7,823 bases of DNA. It comes from JBFXEO01 sp050180015 (lineage in GTDB: Bacteria > Bacteroidota > Bacteroidia > Bacteroidales > Tenuifilaceae). The notes beneath the pieces were generated by a model. The model was not told where the DNA came from. It saw nothing but the letters and a program-made list of their open reading frames with translations, and ran no database searches. Shown piece after piece: positions 1-5,681 of this stretch. A program made the position numbers and the translations under genes. Location: positions 1 to 7,823 of the forward strand of contig JBFXEO010000143.1 in NCBI GenBank assembly GCA_050180015.1, read 5' to 3'. Position 1 is the first letter of the stretch. The number at the start of each line of letters is the position of its first letter.

Positions 1-782
1 TTGCGCTAAGAGTTTCGGAAACAGACTCCTCCGACTCCTTCATGGTTTACGGCCGGGGCGTTCTCCACCTGTCGGTTTTAATTGAAACCATGCGTCGCGA
101 GGGATATGAAATACAGGTAGGGCAGCCGAAAGTAATTATAAAGATGTTGGGCGGAGAAAAGTGCGAGCCCATAGAGTTTCTTACCGTTGATTTGCCCGAG
201 GAAGTTTCGGGTAGGGCCATTGAGCATGTAACGCGGCGAAGGGGCACGTTGCTATCCATGGATAGACGTGGAGACAGAATTCACCTTGAGTTCGAAATAC
301 CCTCCCGTGGCATTATTGGCTTAAGGAATATTTTGCTTACAGCCACGGCAGGTGAGGCGGTAATTGCCCATCGCTTCAAGGCATTCGAGCCTTACCGGGG
401 CGAGATAGAAGCCCGTGTTAACGGCTCCCTTGTTGCTATGGAAAGCGGTACGTCTTATGCTTACGCGCTGAATAAGCTGCAGGATCGTGGCCGGTTTTTT
501 ATAGATGACCACGAGGAAGTGTATGCCGGGCAGGTTGTTGGCGAGAATAGCCGGAGCGGCGATATTGTGGTAAATGTTACCAAATCGAAGAAGTTAACCA
601 ACATGCGGGCATCGGGTTCCGATGAAAAAATATTTCTTGCACCGCCAATCCGGTTTAGCCTGGAAGAGGCGTTGGAGTATATCCAGGAGGACGAGTACGT
701 TGAGATTACCCCCAAGGCCATGAGGCTGCGTAAAATTTATCTCGACGAGAATGAACGTAAGCGCAGGTCGAAAAACAGCTAA
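1..782 (+). CDS. typA: TypA/BipA translational GTPase, C-terminal part (5' truncated)
   Basis: This is the C-terminal part of the ribosome-binding GTPase TypA/BipA, an EF-G-like factor involved in 50S subunit assembly and stress adaptation. The frame is open from base 3, so the ATG at 42 is internal and not the start. The stop is TAA at 780-782, and 259 codons are visible of a family that is usually about 600 residues long. The GTPase domain (G1-G5) and domain II lie outside the window. What remains matches the EF-G-like domain III/V region, beginning near GRGVLHLSVLIE. It is followed by the BipA-specific C-terminal domain, recognisable from IPSRGIIGLRN, NGSLVAMESGTSYAYAL, KLQDRGRFF, KSKKLTNMRASGSDEK and LEEALEYIQEDEYVEITP. 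The last residues are basic (NERKRRSKNS), as expected for a protein that contacts rRNA. No strong terminator follows. I am confident in the family; upstream context and regulation cannot be seen. Confidence 0.96.
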   Translation, partial: ALRVSETDSSDSFMVYGRGVLHLSVLIETMRREGYEIQVGQPKVIIKMLGGEKCEPIEFLTVDLPEEVSGRAIEHVTRRRGTLLSMDRRGDRIHLEFEIPSRGIIGLRNILLTATAGEAVIAHRFKAFEPYRGEIEARVNGSLVAMESGTSYAYALNKLQDRGRFFIDDHEEVYAGQVVGENSRSGDIVVNVTKSKKLTNMRASGSDEKIFLAPPIRFSLEEALEYIQEDEYVEITPKAMRLRKIYLDENERKRRSKNS

Positions 783-828
783 TGGTTTATTGATCCCTTT
801 TATCGTTTAACCTTTAACGTTTTACAGA

Positions 829-836
829 TATATTTG
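829..836 (+). promoter_or_regulatory. Second candidate -7 box upstream of the DUF177 operon
   Basis: TATATTTG fits the Bacteroidota -7 consensus TAnnTTTG exactly. Only a degenerate upstream element (TTTA around 806-809) lies at a suitable distance, so it is weaker than the box at 868. It could be an alternative start for the same operon or a chance match in AT-rich DNA. Confidence 0.25.
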
Positions 837-846
837 TACTCATTTT

Positions 847-875
847 TTTGATTGATTTTATTTTTTATAACTTTG
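847..875 (+). promoter_or_regulatory. Putative Bacteroidota-type promoter for the DUF177-rpmF-plsX-fabH operon
   Basis: TAACTTTG at 868-875 matches the -7 consensus TAnnTTTG of the primary sigma factor in Bacteroidota. A TTTG at 847-850 could serve as the -33 element, although the 17-nt gap is a little shorter than the usual spacing of about 19-21. Transcription would start around 880-884, giving a leader of roughly 15 nt before the GTG at 896. The box stands in the gap between two same-strand genes and precedes a tightly packed operon, which supports a promoter here. This is motif-based only. Confidence 0.5.
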
Positions 876-895
876 CACGTGTTTTTTGAGTAGCC

Positions 896-1432
896 GTGGG
901 AAACATACTAAGCACATATTCAATTAATTTCAAGGGACTTAACGTTGGAAGGCATTCGTTTGAATTCGATTTAAACAATGCTTTCTTTTGCGAATTTGAG
1001 GAGGGAGAAATTAGCCGTGGACAGCTAAAAGTTGCTGTAAATCTGAATAAGCTGAGCCATTTACTTGAGTTTAAAATTAGCATTAAGGGTAACGTCCAGG
1101 TTGTGTGCGATAGGTGTTTGGAACTTTTCGATTTGCCGATAACCTATAAGGGAGTGCTATTTGCCAAAATTGGATTGGCCGAAGAAAACGGAACCGACGG
1201 AGATATTATATTTCTTTCGGAAGAAGATCATGAGGTTAATTTGGCTCAGTACCTTTACGAAAGTGTTTGCTTGAGTTTACCCTTGCAGCGTTATCATGGG
1301 ATAAATGGAACAAACCCCGATATCTGTGATAAGGAGATGCTGGCAAAAATGGGAGTTGCTACTGAAAACACTGTAGCAGATGATGAAATAGATCCGCGTT
1401 GGGAGAAACTAAAGAATTTTAGAAATAACTAA
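896..1432 (+). CDS. DUF177 family protein (YceD-like, linked to 23S rRNA/ribosome biogenesis)
   Basis: This 178-residue protein belongs to the DUF177 (YceD) family, whose bacterial and plastid members are needed for normal 23S rRNA accumulation; the exact molecular activity is not settled. Visible hallmarks are the Cys pair in VVCDRCLELFDLPI (C71 and C74) and the acidic central segment. Further ones are the conserved C-terminal helix region NLAQYLYESVCLSLPLQ, the following NPDICDKEML, and the terminal DPRWEKLKNF. The length is normal for the family. The start is GTG at 896: an in-frame TGA at 887-889 rules out an upstream start, and the first in-frame ATG is far downstream, which would remove the N-terminal domain. 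It is the first gene of an operon and is followed after 25 nt by rpmF, the classic partner of this family. No clear Shine-Dalgarno sequence is present, which is normal for Bacteroidota. Confidence 0.9.
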   Translation: MGNILSTYSINFKGLNVGRHSFEFDLNNAFFCEFEEGEISRGQLKVAVNLNKLSHLLEFKISIKGNVQVVCDRCLELFDLPITYKGVLFAKIGLAEENGTDGDIIFLSEEDHEVNLAQYLYESVCLSLPLQRYHGINGTNPDICDKEMLAKMGVATENTVADDEIDPRWEKLKNFRNN

Positions 1433-1457
1433 GTTTTAATAAATAATACGTTGAAAA

Positions 1458-1643
1458 ATGGCACATCCTAAATCAAAGATTTCTAAGCAAAGAAGAGATA
1501 AACGGAGAACTCACTACAAAGGAGAAATACCCACCCTGTCCACCTGTTCCAACTGTGGTTCTGCAGTTGAGTATCACAGGGTATGCCCCGAGTGTGGCTA
1601 TTACCGCGGGAAACTAGCAATCGAAAAGGCCGTAAAAGCCTAA
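1458..1643 (+). CDS. rpmF: 50S ribosomal protein L32
   Basis: This 61-residue basic protein is ribosomal protein L32 (bL32), a component of the large subunit. It starts with the typical MAHPKSKISKQRRDKRR segment and carries a zinc-ribbon with two cysteine pairs, CSNC (about residues 31-34) and CPEC (about 44-47), separated by the family's short GSAVEYHRV loop. Because all four cysteines are present, this is the zinc-binding (C+) form. The gene sits 25 nt after the DUF177 gene and 25 nt before plsX, so it is almost certainly co-transcribed with them. Length and sequence are fully typical. Confidence 0.97.
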   Translation: MAHPKSKISKQRRDKRRTHYKGEIPTLSTCSNCGSAVEYHRVCPECGYYRGKLAIEKAVKA

Positions 1644-1668
1644 GAATCGTCTAAGTTAAAATTTAAAG

Positions 1669-2610
1669 ATGAGAATTGGCGTTGATGTCATGGGAGGCGA
1701 TTTTGCTCCCGATGCCATTGTTTCGGGTGCAGTTTTAGCCTTAGAGAATCTGAGTGCCGATGAGAAAATCGTTCTCTTTGGCAATGAGGCTGTAATTGTC
1801 AGCCTTCTGCAAAAATCTAATGTAAACCCCGGTAACTTCGATATAGCGCATACCACCGAGGTAATTGAGATGGGCGAAAACCCTTCCAGATCATTTGCAA
1901 GGAAAAGCAATTCCAGCATAGTTAAGGGGTTTATGGCCTTGGCCTCTGGTGCTATCGATGGGTTTGCCAGTGCAGGTAGCACGGGTGCCATGATGGTTGG
2001 TGCCATGATGGTTATTAAGCAGATACCTGGCATAATCCGCCCGGCAATTGCTGGTTTTATTCCGGTTTCTGAGAGAAAGGCGAACCTGCTCCTCGATGTT
2101 GGCCTTAACCCCGACTGCCGGCCAGATGTACTTTACCAGTATGGAATTTTAGGATCAATTTACTCAAATCAGGTTTTTGGCGTAGAGAACCCAAGGATTG
2201 CCTTGTTAAACATTGGCGAAGAAGAGGAAAAGGGGAATCTTGTGACAAAAAGCGCGTATGAGCTAATGAAGGACTCTTCGGATTTCAATTTTGTTGGAAA
2301 TATAGAAGGGCACCACCTTTTCCATGATAAAAAGGCTGATGTTGTGGTTTGCGACGGGTTTGTTGGTAACGTTGTCCTGAAAGAAGCCGAAGCATTTTAT
2401 CATTTGCTGAAAAAATTCACACCTGAAAATAGTTTTGCCGAGCGTTTTAACTCCGAGAATTATGGCGGTACCCCTGTACTTGGAGTTAACAAACCAGTAA
2501 TCATTGCTCATGGTGCATCAAGCCCTAAAGCGATTATGAACATGATTATTCAAACTCGCGAGGTTATATCATCTGACCTATGCGAAAAATTTAAACAAGC
2601 ATTTAGGTAA
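1669..2610 (+). CDS. plsX: Phosphate acyltransferase PlsX
   Basis: PlsX converts acyl-ACP and inorganic phosphate to acyl-phosphate, which PlsY uses to acylate glycerol-3-phosphate in phospholipid synthesis. It acts in the cytosol as a peripheral membrane enzyme. The 313-residue protein shows the family motifs in order. These are GVDVMGGDFAPDA at the N terminus, EVIEMGENPSRSFARKSNSS (about 64-83), SAGSTGAMMVGAM (about 101-113), LLDVGLNPDCRP (about 141-152), LLNIGEEEEKGN (about 179-190), VVVCDGFVGNVVLK (about 225-238), and YGGTPVLGVNKPVIIAHGASS near the C terminus. The length is slightly short of some PlsX proteins (about 330-350) but complete. Its TAA stop shares the last A with the ATG of fabH (TAATG), suggesting translational coupling. 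The ATG at 1669 is preceded only by an A/T-rich stretch, not a Shine-Dalgarno sequence. Confidence 0.96.
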   Translation: MRIGVDVMGGDFAPDAIVSGAVLALENLSADEKIVLFGNEAVIVSLLQKSNVNPGNFDIAHTTEVIEMGENPSRSFARKSNSSIVKGFMALASGAIDGFASAGSTGAMMVGAMMVIKQIPGIIRPAIAGFIPVSERKANLLLDVGLNPDCRPDVLYQYGILGSIYSNQVFGVENPRIALLNIGEEEEKGNLVTKSAYELMKDSSDFNFVGNIEGHHLFHDKKADVVVCDGFVGNVVLKEAEAFYHLLKKFTPENSFAERFNSENYGGTPVLGVNKPVIIAHGASSPKAIMNMIIQTREVISSDLCEKFKQAFR

Positions 2611-3620
2611 TGGGAAAAATTACAGCCGCAATCACGGGGGTTGGGGGTTATGTACCCGACTACATTCTTACCAACGACGAATTAAGCAGGATGGTGGACA
2701 CCACCGACGAGTGGATCATGACCCGTATTGGTATTAAAGAACGTCGAATTCTTAAGGGCGAAGGATTGGGAACTTCGGATATGGCCGTGCATGCCGTAAA
2801 CGAATTGCTACGAAAGACAGACACTGCCCCGGAAGAAGTTGACATGTTGATTTGCGGTGTGGTTACACCCGATATGCAATTCCCTGCAACAGCCAACATC
2901 ATTAGCGATAAATGTGGAATTAAAAACGCCTTTGGGTTCGACATGAATGCAGGATGTTCCAGCTTTCTGTATGCTTTAGTTACTGCATCTAAGTTTGTAG
3001 AATCCGGCTCACATAAAAAAGTTGTGGTTGTTGGGGCAGACAAGATGTCGTCCATTACCGATTATACTGACCGTTCTACCTGCCCCATATTTGGCGATGG
3101 TGCTGGTGCTGTACTTTTAGAGCCTTGTGATGATGGCTATGGCCTTTTAGATGCCAAAATGCAGGTTGACGGTTCGGGGCGTAAGCATTTGCACCAGGTG
3201 GCTGGCGGTTCCTGTTATCCGGCAACAATTGAAACGGTTACCAAACGCCAGCACTTTATTTACCAGGAAGGGCAGCCGGTATTTAAGGCTGCTGTTTCGA
3301 ACATGGCCCATGTTTCCGTTGAAATGATGGAGCGAAATAATATTAAACCTGAGAATTTAGCATGGCTTGTTCCACATCAGGCCAATATGCGTATTATTGA
3401 AGCAACGGCGCATCGCATGAAATTGAATAAGGAGCAGGTTATGATTAATATCCAACGTTACGGCAATACAACCAGCGCAACTATTCCCCTATGCCTTTGG
3501 GAATGGGAATCAAAACTACGAAAAGGCGATAACATCATTATTGCAACTTTTGGCGCTGGTTTTACGTGGGGTGCTGCCTATGTTAAATGGGCCTACGATG
3601 GGGACAAAGTGGCTAAGTAA
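2610..3620 (+). CDS. fabH: Beta-ketoacyl-ACP synthase III (KAS III)
   Basis: FabH starts fatty-acid elongation by condensing a short acyl-CoA with malonyl-ACP in the cytosol. The 336-residue protein has the full Cys-His-Asn triad. Cys116 lies in DMNAGCSSFLYAL, His256 in LVPHQANMRIIEA, and Asn286 in RYGNTTSATIPL. Other family landmarks are TTDEWIMTRIGIKERR (about 31-46) and FGDGAGAVLLEP (about 161-172). The closing glycine-rich stretch IIIATFGAGFTWGAAYVKW (about 309-327) is also typical. The ATG overlaps the plsX stop by one base, so the two are probably translated in a coupled way. It is slightly longer than the about 317 residues of the E. coli enzyme but within the family range. Whether it prefers acetyl-CoA or branched primers, as organisms with iso/anteiso lipids need, cannot be decided from the sequence. 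It is the last gene of the operon, with a terminator 27 nt after the stop. Confidence 0.97.
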   Translation: MGKITAAITGVGGYVPDYILTNDELSRMVDTTDEWIMTRIGIKERRILKGEGLGTSDMAVHAVNELLRKTDTAPEEVDMLICGVVTPDMQFPATANIISDKCGIKNAFGFDMNAGCSSFLYALVTASKFVESGSHKKVVVVGADKMSSITDYTDRSTCPIFGDGAGAVLLEPCDDGYGLLDAKMQVDGSGRKHLHQVAGGSCYPATIETVTKRQHFIYQEGQPVFKAAVSNMAHVSVEMMERNNIKPENLAWLVPHQANMRIIEATAHRMKLNKEQVMINIQRYGNTTSATIPLCLWEWESKLRKGDNIIIATFGAGFTWGAAYVKWAYDGDKVAK

Positions 3621-3646
3621 CTTTTCATCTATATAATTATACTTTC

Positions 3647-3683
3647 AAGCCGGGACAAATAAATTGCTCCGGCTTTACCTTTT
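3647..3683 (+). terminator. Probable intrinsic terminator of the DUF177-rpmF-plsX-fabH operon
   Basis: AAGCCGG at 3647-3653 pairs perfectly with CCGGCTT at 3669-3675, a 7-bp GC-rich stem with a 15-nt loop. It is followed by TTTACCTTTT. The hairpin begins 27 nt after the fabH stop, where a transcript end is expected. The U-tract is interrupted and the loop is long, so efficiency may be moderate. Confidence 0.65.
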
Positions 3684-3781
3684 CAACTTAACCGAAACCT
3701 TCCCGTTTTTTCCATGTTGAGTTATACTGTTGGAGTAAATACTAAGCATAACGCACAATGTCTAAGTGTCTTAAAATACGG

Positions 3782-3916
3782 CTATAGGCTAAACAATAAT
3801 TTACGCTAAGTAAAACCGTTTGTTTTGTATGCGAAAATAAAATACGCGGAGTGGAAGTATTGCCCTGCAGAACGGTAGAAAGCGTTGCATTAATCGGAGC
3901 TGTTTTAAACCTATAG
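3782..3916. repeat. Long-range inverted repeat enclosing about 110 nt
   Basis: CTATAGG (3782-3788) is the reverse complement of CCTATAG (3910-3916). After a small internal loop (C3789 against A3908-A3909), TAAA (3790-3793) pairs with TTTA (3904-3907). That gives 11 base pairs closing a domain that itself contains TTTAC/GTAAA (3800-3804/3810-3814) and ACCGTT/AACGGT (3815-3820/3871-3876). The nesting is compatible with a folded RNA on either strand, but short AT-rich repeats like these can occur by chance. Confidence 0.35.
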
Positions 3917-4110
3917 GGAAGTAGCGATGAGAACTTAACGGTAGCATTTTTGTTTCGTAAGTTAAGAATTAAACAGGGTGTACCGGGCAAAAAAGTCAAG
4001 GCTTTTTGAATGTATGTATTTTTTGAGGATGGCTAATATTGCCTCCCATTGTTCAAAGATGTATTTTCAGGGTCTTTCTGAATAATATGACGAACTGTTA
4101 TTTTTTTTAC

Positions 4111-4118
4111 TAGGTTTG
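4111..4118 (+). promoter_or_regulatory. Putative -7 box of the sigma-factor gene
   Basis: TAGGTTTG matches the Bacteroidota -7 consensus TAnnTTTG. It lies 19 nt before the ATG at 4138, almost the same distance as the box in front of the DUF177 gene. No good TTG -33 element lies about 20 nt upstream, so the promoter may be weak or need an activator. It would give a short leader of about 13 nt. Confidence 0.4.
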
Positions 4119-4137
4119 TATCTGAAATGAGAAATTC

Positions 4138-4659
4138 ATGACATTACCGCCAGGCAAATATTCAGGGAAGGAAATATCTTGGTTTAAATCAGTTTTCGAT
4201 ACGTATTACGAAAGTATCCGGAATTTTGCCTACTATAAATCGGGTAGTGTTGATTTGGCCGATGATATTGTTCAGGAGGTATTCTTAAAGTTGTGGAGTA
4301 TGCGCAATTCTGTCCGCGATGATACGGTTAAATCGTTGCTATACACAATGGCGGGTAATATCATAAAAAATCATTTTAAGCATCTGCGGGTGGTTTATAA
4401 TTTTCAGCGCGAAAATCCTGTAGAAAATTTCAGCGAGCCCGCCGATGCCGGCATTCGGATGAAGGAACAGGACAGGCAGCTGCAGGATGCGTTGGCGGCA
4501 ATCCCCGATGGCCCGCGTGAAGTTTTTCTGATGAGCAGGATAGAGGGTTTAACATATCCTGAGATTGGGGAAAGATTGGGGCTAAGTGTAAAAGCAATTG
4601 AAAAAAGAATGTCCGAAGCGCTCCGTGTAATGCGCGAACGGTTTAACGATAAGCTATGA
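4138..4659 (+). CDS. RNA polymerase ECF sigma factor (sigma-70 family, FecI-like)
   Basis: This 173-residue protein is an extracytoplasmic-function sigma factor with only regions 2 and 4, the normal size for the class. Region 2 spans about residues 16-85 and includes the core-binding stretch DLADDIVQEVFLKLW (about 39-53) and the following SLLYTMAGNIIKNHFK, which reads the -10 element. A charged linker leads to region 4 (about 115-168). There the helix-turn-helix LTYPEIGERLGLSVKAIEKR (about 138-157) should recognise the -35 element. The arrangement and the FecR-type neighbour place it with the sigma factors expanded in Bacteroidota that control TonB-dependent receptor genes. The stop TGA overlaps the anti-sigma start as ATGA, so the pair is translationally coupled. 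By family precedent it should be held inactive by the downstream FecR protein and direct transcription of the receptor; the target promoter cannot be identified here. Confidence 0.93.
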   Translation: MTLPPGKYSGKEISWFKSVFDTYYESIRNFAYYKSGSVDLADDIVQEVFLKLWSMRNSVRDDTVKSLLYTMAGNIIKNHFKHLRVVYNFQRENPVENFSEPADAGIRMKEQDRQLQDALAAIPDGPREVFLMSRIEGLTYPEIGERLGLSVKAIEKRMSEALRVMRERFNDKL

Positions 4660-5543
4660 CCACCACCGACGGTAAACATAGGGATGATTTGAATAACAGC
4701 GAGCTGAGTCAAGTTTTGTCGGCCATGAAAGGCATGAAACCTCCCCCTTCGCGGTCAAAGGAGGAGGCGTGGGATTTGCTAATGCAGTCGGTGGCTGAAC
4801 AGGAGAGTTCTGCACCAAGGGTTTACATGGGTAACCTTAGAACGTGGCTGGCAGTTGCAGCATCGGTTGTTGTTCTGGTGATGGCGGGGTGGAGCTATTT
4901 CCGGTTTTCCACCGTTGAGTCGTATTGCCCCAGGGGACAAATGGCCGAAATGGCCTTGCCCGATGGCTCGCGGGTTACGCTGAATGCCGATACAAAGCTC
5001 ATTTTTCCAAAATTTTTCAGTGTTGCGGGTCGCAATATTAAACTTCAGGGCGAAGCATATTTCAGGGTTAGCCCCGGGAAAAAATTTACGGTTACCGATT
5101 CGCAGCATCGTATGGTTGAAGTGGTTGGAACTGAGTTTGATGTTGCCACACGCTCTGAAACTTTCCGGGTGGTTTGCTATGAGGGTATCGTAAATGTAAG
5201 CTCCCCTAAAGTTGAAAAAGTAAAGCTGGGGAAGGGTTTAACGGTTGAAGCCGCCGGTGATCGTCTTTTGGTAACGAAATCACCCGTTGATTCTATTGGC
5301 GCACCATCGTGGATAAAGGGCGATTTTTCTTTTGACGGTGTACCACTCTCAGAGGTAATAGCGGAAATGGAACGTCAGTTTAAAGTGCAAATAGTAGCTG
5401 AAGGATTCAACGCCAATGAACGGACATACACCGGATTTTTCCGTAACTCCAGCCTGAATGAGGCCCTCAATTTGGTAACAATACCTATGGGGTTAACCTT
5501 CGAGGTAAACCCCGATTCAACCATCATCAAAATTCACAACTAG
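4656..5543 (+). CDS. FecR-family anti-sigma factor with C-terminal DUF4974 domain
   Basis: This 295-residue inner-membrane protein is a FecR-type sigma regulator. Residues 1-63 form the cytoplasmic part expected to bind the sigma factor. One membrane helix follows (about 64-82, TWLAVAASVVVLVMAGWSYF), putting the rest in the periplasm. The FecR domain runs from about 90 to 185, with the typical MALPDGSRVTLNADTKLIFP, the downstream KLQGEAYFRVSPGKKFTV, and VVGTEFDVATRSET followed by VVCYEGIVNVSS. The C-terminal DUF4974 domain (about 222-295) begins at FSFDGVPLSEVIAEMERQF and ends in STIIKIHN. It resembles the STN fold of secretins and TonB-dependent receptors. In the Fec scheme the periplasmic part receives the signal from the receptor's STN domain. 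The ATG overlaps the sigma-factor stop by 4 nt. A 138-nt gap separates it from the receptor gene. Confidence 0.94.
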   Translation: MTTTDGKHRDDLNNSELSQVLSAMKGMKPPPSRSKEEAWDLLMQSVAEQESSAPRVYMGNLRTWLAVAASVVVLVMAGWSYFRFSTVESYCPRGQMAEMALPDGSRVTLNADTKLIFPKFFSVAGRNIKLQGEAYFRVSPGKKFTVTDSQHRMVEVVGTEFDVATRSETFRVVCYEGIVNVSSPKVEKVKLGKGLTVEAAGDRLLVTKSPVDSIGAPSWIKGDFSFDGVPLSEVIAEMERQFKVQIVAEGFNANERTYTGFFRNSSLNEALNLVTIPMGLTFEVNPDSTIIKIHN

Positions 5544-5681
5544 GGCGTATGCTACTTTTATTTACATCATTGGGACATTTGGTTTTATATGGTGCGATAA
5601 CTTCCTCTATTAAACAATTTAATTAGGGTATTTTTATTTTGAGTTGTAGCATATATTAAGTACCTGAGCAAAGTAGAAATT

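Larger units (their letters stand above)
3621..4137. other. 517-nt intergenic region without a convincing gene
   Basis: Three parts can be seen. Positions 3647-3683 carry the terminator of the fabH operon. Positions about 3690-4010 hold no plausible protein on either strand but several inverted repeats: a 7+4 bp long-range pairing of 3782-3793 with 3904-3916, a hairpin at 3800-3814, a complementary pair 3815-3820/3871-3876, and CTTAAC/GTTAAG at 3934-3939/3961-3966. The octamer AACGGTAG occurs twice (3871 and 3937). Positions about 4010-4137 are AT-rich and end in a promoter-like box before the sigma-factor gene. The middle part could be a structured RNA, a decayed gene or element, or unconstrained spacer. 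Confidence 0.6.

Noticed and set aside
54..65. Valine instead of the expected glutamate in the TypA motif GRG(E)LHL
   Set aside because: Many translational GTPases have glutamate here, but I recall the GRGVLHL form from other Bacteroidota TypA proteins, so it is probably lineage-typical and not a defect. The rest of the domain is well conserved.
804..823. CGTT...AACG quasi-palindrome followed by TTTT after typA, as a typA terminator
   Set aside because: Only four solid base pairs with an AT-rich interior; not stable enough to call a terminator.
3742..3999. 85-codon minus-strand ORF in the fabH-sigma factor gap
   Set aside because: The translation has no glutamate and a single aspartate, shows no recognisable domain, and overlaps the inverted repeats. 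It has no promoter or ribosome-binding signal that I can see. More likely an open frame by chance or over a structured/decayed sequence; a multi-genome search with synonymous-substitution bias would be needed to revive it.
3988..4008. AAAAAG/CTTTTT hairpin as a terminator
   Set aside because: The stem is almost entirely A-T, the loop is six bases, and on the plus strand no T-run follows the stem. Too weak to call on either strand.
4984..5193. Plus-strand ORF of 69 codons inside the FecR gene
   Set aside because: Lies fully within a well-supported gene in another frame and shows no family resemblance; a shadow ORF.
5638..5668. Housekeeping promoter before the receptor gene (TTTG and TACCTGAG, 19-nt spacing)
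   Set aside because: The -7 half matches only four of the six defined bases of TAnnTTTG; not enough for a feature call.
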